DNA of 64,000 bases, from positions 1,070,831 to 1,134,830 of the forward strand of contig KN834754.1 in assembly GCA_000827265.1 (NCBI GenBank). Reading direction: 5' to 3'. The stretch comes from Collybiopsis luxurians FD-317 M1. Lineage: Eukaryota > Basidiomycota > Agaricomycetes > Agaricales > Omphalotaceae. Positions 57,488 through 64,000 of the stretch are shown here, in pieces. Position 1 is the stretch's first letter; each line of letters opens with the position of its first letter. The position numbers and the translations under genes were made by a program. Below the pieces are notes generated by a model that saw only the letters and a list, made by a program, of their open reading frames with translations, was not told the origin of the DNA and made no database searches.

Positions 57488-60400
57488 TCAAGAGTGGGCC
57501 TGATTCTGCTCTACAATTCGGCGCACGACCAACGTCTCTTCGGCAGACAACTGGTCAACCACGCTAGCAAATTGGTTTGTATTCCGAGCAGCACATTCCT
57601 TGAGGAACGAGACCAGATGCTCCTACATTCAACATCGACGATTAAGAGGGTACTTGCCCACACGCAGATCCCACTCACCTGCATATCTATCTGTGAAATA
57701 GGATCGCCTTTGAGATCCTCATCATCGCTATCATCCAAAATATCATCGTTGTCGAAAGCCATGCCCTTAGGTCCTATGAGTTCAGAGAGGAATTCGAATT
57801 CACTCTCCTTAGTAACTTCGCCTGCATCGGCCCAATCGTCATCCTATATACATACGATATGGTCGATCCATAAGCCTCGCTGCAGTTGGACAGAAGTACT
57901 TACACCATCATCCGAATCTACATCGTCCACGAATTCTTGCGCGTTGCCCATGGTGGCGGGCTCGCCTCCGGACTGAACTTCGTGAAGCAGGATCTTGATA
58001 GCTTTGACGGGGAAAGGAACGGAGGTGAATTCAGTCGGAGCTGCCAGGGATAGAGTTAGGAACATTTCATTACGTGCAAAGATAAAAAGAGAGAATCATG
58101 CGCACTCGTCTTAGTTCGAGAACGGGTCATGATCACTTCAGCACCAGCAAGAAATACAGCACATTTAGACACTACTTGAAAGGAAAAATTTGGACGCTCA
58201 CCGTTTTTGGTCTCAGGCTTGAGAATGATATCTCCCTTGACCATGAGGTTTTGAAGGCTAGGCCTTTCAGAAGCAAAGAGTGCTGTTAACGCCATCGTAC
58301 TGCTGCGGGATGGCCAGAATCCTTGGAACGTCTCTGCATTTTCACACCAAGTCTGAATGAGTACGTCCAGACCGGTGCGACCTTGAATATTCATCTCTTC
58401 AAGCAGAGAGAGCACAGTATCACGTTGGTTATTGATCAAGAATGCAAACGGGACAACCAGACTCTGGCACCACCAATGAACATTAACAATGTAAAAGGAT
58501 CTGGTTCGGCGAAACTGAAGCTCACCTGTACAAATGTCGCGGTTTTAGCAGTCAACATGCGCGTAACCATAGCATGAAGGAGCTCAGGTAAGACAGGAAG
58601 AACAGATTCTCCAGCCCGACGAAGAAGATGGATGATGAGCTCTCCAATTGTTAATCCTGCAGACTCATCTTCTGCTTGTAGGATTCTAGCCACCAATCGC
58701 AAGACATGTTCGAGGCCGCTCTGGCCTGACGCATCACGCCATTCCAAGAGTTGGCCACAGTCCTTGCGGACGAGTAGGGTCAGACAGCTGATTCCATTCT
58801 ACATATGCAGTTATTCAGCGATTGAGGCGCTAAAACGCAGAGAATAGGATACGAACTTGCAGAACATCCCGATCTTCAACGTCACTCAGGCATTTGAAAA
58901 GATTCGGAGCTAGTAACGGGAAGAATCCTTCACCCAAACCATTAGTCGAAGCTTTGATCAAGCTGCTGACCAGTTCGATGGCCGAGCCGGCAACGTAAGA
59001 CTGGTCGGACGTCGCTGCAGCGATCGCATTGCAAAGAGGCGGTAAGGTTTGTTTAACTACGGTTTCGTAGATTCCAGGAACTTCCGCTTTGGCGAGTGAG
59101 TTGATGATGTCGGGAAAAATAGATAAGAAGATGGGGTCTACAAAAGACGGTTGAGGCAGATATGGCAGTAAAGTCAAATTTTAAGCGTACCTTTGTTGTT
59201 CTTATTCCAAACGTCCAAGATAGCGGCCACAAGTGAATTGACCAGATCCTGCGTCATCCATCTGCCTTTGTCAACATCGAGCACAACGGCGAGTGTCTCC
59301 AGAACAAGGGAAAGGGTATCCTCAGAAGTCACTGTGAGGAACGGTCCAAGATCCTTCGCTATTCGGGGAATAAACGGAGAAAGAGCACTGTCATCTGCAC
59401 CTACGCAGAAGCTGAATAAGAAAAAGCAAGTTATAACATGGTCCCAAAAACAATTCGAAGAGTTGCGTACTTGTGAACGGCTTTTACGGCGGACACCTTT
59501 ATGGGAATACCGGCATCATTCGCCTCAATCACATGGATAGCCGCGTCCAAATATTGGCCAGCAAGTTGGACTGGCAGAAGCTTGGCATATTGACTTGCAA
59601 AGACAAATCCTCGACCCTGAAGGAAGGGAAATTCTATCCAGGGATGTCAATGAATCGTTTAGGGAGTTCCAGATTACGCACCAGATTGGCCTAGGATGGT
59701 CGGAATGACATCGGATAACAAATATTCAATATCAATGGGTTTGGGACGCCCAGATTCTTGTTCATCATCGATACACTCCTGAATAGTCTCAGCTTGGGAT
59801 CCAACAGCAGTCAAAGCTGCTTCGAGGGGTCTCCACCTAAAGGCATAATGTCAACCTATCACCGCATATCGTCAACATTATAGCTGACCAGTCTTTCTTT
59901 CCGCCGCTTCGGGCCTGGTCTACAGACAGAACTACCGTTTGAATGACATTATGACAAATTGCTGTCGTCTGAGCGGGGCTCCTATCGAGTAAAGTCTGGA
60001 AAAGCAATGTGTCGATTAAGCACACGAGGATACTAAATAAACAACATACTGTAAGAAGATCCAAGCCTGCCACGCGAACACTATATGGCGCTAGATCGTC
60101 ATCTTCTTGGGCAACAAAAGCATTCGCATTGTTAGCCCAAGTCTCTTCCTGGACAGATCAGTGGTTAGATCAATCCCGAGGGTATGTGAGAGCAAGACGT
60201 ACGTCGTCGTCAGTCATCTGTATGTAGTTAAACACAGCCGAAACCAGAGCCGTAGCGTTATCCCCAGTCAACCAATCCTTCGCTCTACCACCGCGAGCAA
60301 CTGCACTAACAAAATCCATGAGAGATGTAATAAGTTGAGGTAGTTCGATTGTCTCGTCCTCGGAAGAAGACGGGACGCTCTCGCTCGAAGCAAGATAATA

Positions 60401-61629
60401 ACGGTCGAACGTCGGGTATAGACTGTTAAGGTGGATGAGGGCAGCGGGTAGAAACTCTGGGAGGTAAGGGGCGATTGCCCGAGGGAAGGACGTGTGGACC
60501 GTGTCGAGTGTCTGATATAATTTAGGACTGAGATTGATAAAGTAACAAGAACATTGCACACCTTGAATATCTGGATTCGGACGGCAAGACTTTCCCAGTT
60601 ACCACCATCAACCACGTCTTTCTGTGGGTCCATATTTAGAAGGACCTTGAAGGCCTCTAGCCAAACGGGGAGCACGCTCGCAATGGCTTCTTTCACAGCC
60701 TGAGGATGCTGCTCTTTGACCATGAACAGCGAAATGACACACTGCCGGAATACGGACACAGTTCTTGAGCGTGTCAGAGGAGTTTGCGTCTAAGTAGTCA
60801 ATGTGTATTTTGCCGGTATTAAAAACGAGATCTTTGAAACACGCACCTCAGTCGACCCGAGAATAGATAGAAGTACTGGTAACAGATCACGAAGGACAGG
60901 CAGAATCTGATCCTCCGTCAAATCCGATTTAATGAACTCGGTAAAGACTTGCATCGCTCCATGAACAGATTCCGGGGAATTGGAGGAAAGGAGATTGACC
61001 AGAGATGTCAGAAGATCTGGGTATTCGTCGGGCCAATCGCAGTTGGCGATGGATGAAAGGGTATGCGCCTACTATACATGAGCAGGAAGAAACCACTTTG
61101 GAGCATAGTTGCTGACCGAGGCAGTCCGAATTTTACGAGCAGGATCTGATAATCCCTGGAAAACAGCTTGTCGGATTTGACCTTTTATCTGGTCCAGACG
61201 CGTCATTAGCTTTGAACTTTCCATTGAGGACCGCAATACATGCCTCTGTCGAGGGCGCAGAGCCTTTGAAGGACTGAAAATAGGGCGACCATCGTTCTCG
61301 AACATATTTTCGCAAAACTATACTCGCAGAGTGCTAGGACAGATAAAGCCATCAAGACGCGTCTCTTGTTAAACAAACGCGAAAGACTCATCTGACGTAG
61401 GTTTATATCTGCATCCTGACTAATTATGAGCTGCGATAAGGCCAGGCCAGTCTCTATCGGGCAGAGCAGAAAAGTTGGTCAAAATGTAAGAAAAGGTACT
61501 TGACAGGGTTCGCGCACCTGGATTCGCCATCAGCTCGGCCAGCCGCAATTCTGAAGCCATCCTGACATTCGGGTTGGAATCTAATGTGCCTGAAAGGCAT
61601 TGAGCGACGTCCGAGGGAGCAGCAGCCAT
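57488..61629 (-). CDS. KAP114: Importin-9/Kap114-type nuclear import receptor
   Basis: This large HEAT-repeat karyopherin carries histones, TBP and similar cargo into the nucleus. The ATG at 61629 starts MAAAPSDVAQCLSGTLDSN. The N-terminal importin-beta domain has ASELRLAELMANPGA, LSQLIISQDADINLRQ and LRKYVRERWSPYFQSFKG. HEAT repeats follow, e.g. SIANCDWPDEYPDLLTSLVN, VHGAMQVFTEFIKSD and YLLSDVIPTILGQSEF. An acidic loop DDVDSDDGDDDWADAGE and the end DILDDSDDEDLKGDPISQID and EHLVSFLKECAA are typical of importin-9. Two 5' splice junctions are problematic. The intron after LRQ starts AT, not GT (61391), and the one after NPG has no donor-acceptor pair that keeps frame without an extra ARTL-like insertion. 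The family is clear; the 5' exon structure is not. Confidence 0.88.
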
Positions 61630-62144
61630 TGCGGTCACTGTAAGAAGCAAAACGCGTGAACACAAAAGCACGCGACTCTGGAAAAATTTTAAACCTTGGG
61701 CGGGCCGTAGTCAATCGTGCCCACTGCGACCTTTAGAAACTTCAACTATGCAATTATTTCACACTTTACAGTGCTTTACAACAGCGTAGAGCGAATAATC
61801 TACTGGAATAGAAAAAAAAATTCTACGCAAAGCTAGACCGTGACTTGAGAAATACAGACGGTATGCAGTCCTATTAGAACAGAGGGAAGATGGAGCGGAC
61901 AAAAGAACGTGACATAGACTGGTCGGAAGACTGGTGTTAATCAGAGGCAATAACTTGAAGCACAAAAAAAGAATATACTAGTACAGTCTACAACAGCGTT
62001 TCTCATATATATGCAGAGATTTCAAGGAAGGAGAATCGAGAAGCAAAGAATGGAAAAGTAAATAGATGAAATGCATATTAACCCCCGCCAAAAGAAATTT
62101 GGAGAACAAACTGTTCAAAGCTTACCTCAACCCAAACTTTATGC
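61630..62144. other. Intergenic region upstream of importin-9
   Basis: 515 bp of AT-rich sequence between the importin-9 start and the 3' end of the GATA-factor gene (both minus strand). No gene or repeat was recognised. Confidence 0.5.
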
Positions 62145-64000
62145 TCAGGTTGAATCGCCCCGCTTTGCCCCTCCCTGAGCACCACTAGCCCTTCGCTGTC
62201 TCTTGATCATCGTGCTTCCGCCCCCCGCTGTTGCACCACCACTACCCGCGGCCGCAACGCTAGCGGCACCTTGGCCCATGCCTACTCGTCCCATTATACC
62301 ACCTGCAGCTGAATTTGACTGTGATCGCGGTCTTGAACCTGAGGAAGCCAACTTTGGCAGTCCAGTAGTCGATTTACGGGAACTAGATGAGGGTGCGCCA
62401 GAGGCACGATTCCTGTATAAAACATATCGGTATAGCACCAGCAAGGCCATCTCCAGCCGGACATACCTCTTCTTGATAACATCCGTCTTAAGAGACAGTG
62501 GACGAACAACACCATGAAGTTTCTGTCAACAGCATTTAGAACCAGTGGGAGGATGTACTACTTTTAAGTGTTACTCACATAAAATAAGCCACAAGCATTA
62601 CCTAGAAGAAAAACGATGGATGTAAACGTCGAGCTCACACCACAGTGCAACAGACACTCACATAGCGGCTGCCCTTCAGGATCCCTTCGCCACAGAGGGG
62701 TATTTGTCGTTCGACAGTTCGTGCACAGAGTAGGGGTGTCCCCATCTTCTCCACCGGGCTTGCTACTTTTCGCATCCTTCAAAGTCGCATTGGCGTCCAA
62801 GTCAGGCGTACTACTTCCACTCCGCAGCGTCTCCCCAACCCCGCTCTTCTTTGCCTTGTCATCTCCCTTGAGTGAGATAAACTTCCGGCCAGCCTTCGTC
62901 GAGCCTGTAAATATGCCCGGCCCACCTTCGACCCCACTAGGAGGTGTGCTTGCACTCGACGGCTCAGGAGAAGCACTGCTTCCCGGACCTGGTATATTCG
63001 GGAACGCACTCGAGGGTCCCCATCCATCACTGGACGGACTGGCGTTGTTGTAAACACCACCCCCAGAGCCGGCAAGGATTTGCGTAGGGTCAATATGTGT
63101 AAAAGGTCCATTGGGATTTGATGCTCCAGGCGTAGAGTCGTCTAGTCCAGAATATAGAGGTCCAAGGCTTCCCATGATCGCATAGTCTACCGCTGGAGCT
63201 GTTGCATTATTCATCCCGAGGCTGAGAGCTCCACTGGTCAAATTGTCGATGCCATTGGCAGCACTTAATCTCGCATATCCCTCTGCCATGACAGCCGACG
63301 CACTCGCTGCTGCAGGTGATAGGCCTGAGCCTGCTCCGCTGCTCGAGGATGCATGATGTGAATGACTTCCGCGATTACGATTGGAAAGATGAGAGAGATG
63401 ACCCGGTAAATCACCGGGAGGACTACCAATGTAAGGTGAATGGTGACCTGTCGGAATAGATATTGAAGACCGTGTGGATCCGAACTGCGCACTGGTACCG
63501 GCTTCATCTTCAAAACCTTCGAAACCACCGGCTTCAAACCCCTGTGAGTCGAAGCCGTCACTATTCGTCGCAACCCCGGAGTTCGAATTGTCATCATAGG
63601 AGGGGAACGAAAAGTTAAAAGTTGATGTCGTTGGAAATTGACTTCCCGAACCAGAAACGCCACCAGCTGTCGAATGATCGTTGCCGTCATTGGAGCTCAT
63701 TTGATGGTGTCGATTGGGGAAATGATGTGAAGGAAGTTGGGGCCCAAAGCGGGAAGGAAGGTGAGCGGAATGCATATGGGAATGAGCGGGCAAGGACTGA
63801 GAGACTCCAAAGGCTGCAGCATTTCCAACGTTAAATTGCAAGTCTGTTAAATCGCCTCGAAGAAGTGATTCAGCATGCGGGGTGTCCGCGGGCCTCTTCA
63901 TACCAACCTCGACCGGGCTCAAACCTGAGCGAGGAGACGGACCTGCGGCATTTAATCGCTGAGGACTGAGCGGTCTCCCATTGACCTGATGCCTCCCTAC
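62145..64000 (-). CDS. GATA zinc-finger transcription factor, AreA-like (5' end outside window)
   Basis: This nuclear DNA-binding protein has one type IVa GATA finger. The finger C-X2-C-X17-C-X2-C is built over three exons: PTLCTNCRTTNTPLWRRDPE, then GQPL joined by a split Cys to NACGLFY, then KLHGVVRPLSLKTDVIKKR and NRAS. The 23-nt middle exon is about 62579-62602. Upstream is a long Ser/Gly/His-rich region (GSHSHHASSSSGAGSGLSP), open through base 64000 with no ATG, so the gene begins beyond the edge. The C-terminus is Gly/Ala/Ser-rich with KRQRRAS and ends GDST. The basic tail TDVIKKRNR is shared with nitrogen regulators AreA/Nit2/Gat1. That role fits but is not proven; other fungal single-finger GATA factors look alike here. 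Confidence 0.87.

Overview
The window looks like nuclear DNA of a filamentous basidiomycete, most likely a mushroom-forming agaricomycete. The genes are packed about one per 2.3 kb on both strands and are cut by many short GT-AG introns, mostly 45-65 nt. The recognisable proteins are fungal: a type B carboxylesterase, a GH76 endo-mannanase, a secreted 'glycopeptide' protein, fungal complex I and Sec7 proteins, and an AreA-like GATA factor. I see no tRNA, rRNA, CRISPR array or intact transposon. I assembled gene models by eye from reading frames and splice signals, so outer ends are firmer than internal exon borders.

Layout, left to right. 1-12.2 kb is housekeeping: the end of SRP68, an SSU1-type anion/sulfite exporter, an unknown protein, a PAP2 lipid phosphatase head-to-head with a complex I subunit, a Cus2/Tat-SF1 splicing factor, and a flavocytochrome b2-type dehydrogenase. 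12.2-19.6 kb is the most accessory-like part. It is gene-poor and carries two tandem copies of an isocitrate lyase/PEP mutase-family enzyme inside a diverged duplication of at least 2.3 kb; copy B has lost the start codon used by copy A. 19.6-24 kb has a type II PI 4-kinase (LSB6) and an ETHE1-like persulfide dioxygenase. 24.6-33 kb has a secreted carboxylesterase, a TAPT1/Emp65 membrane protein, an unknown conserved protein and an F-box protein. 33-40.6 kb has acetoacetyl-CoA synthetase, a small four-helix membrane protein, the CPSF73/Ysh1 mRNA 3'-end endonuclease and a tiny basic protein head-to-head with it. 40.9-50.6 kb has a large protein with a Ulp1-like C-terminus that seems to lack its catalytic cysteine, a secreted glycopeptide protein, a conserved fungal protein and a GH76 mannanase. 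50.8-64 kb has a Sec7-PH ARF exchange factor, an RS-rich protein, importin-9/Kap114 and a GATA factor running off the right edge.

There is no single pathway. Loose functional links are RNA processing (Cus2, Ysh1, RS protein), protein targeting (SRP68, importin-9, TAPT1), membrane lipid and vesicle signalling (PAP2, LSB6, Sec7-PH), sulfur detoxification (SSU1-like, ETHE1-like) and small-acid metabolism (flavocytochrome b2, the ICL/PEPM pair, acetoacetyl-CoA synthetase). I found no convincing new multi-gene system. The best leads are the ICL/PEPM tandem duplication beside the flavocytochrome b2 gene, the pseudo-protease-like protein, and two places where a gene model is broken by a homopolymer or a non-canonical splice donor.
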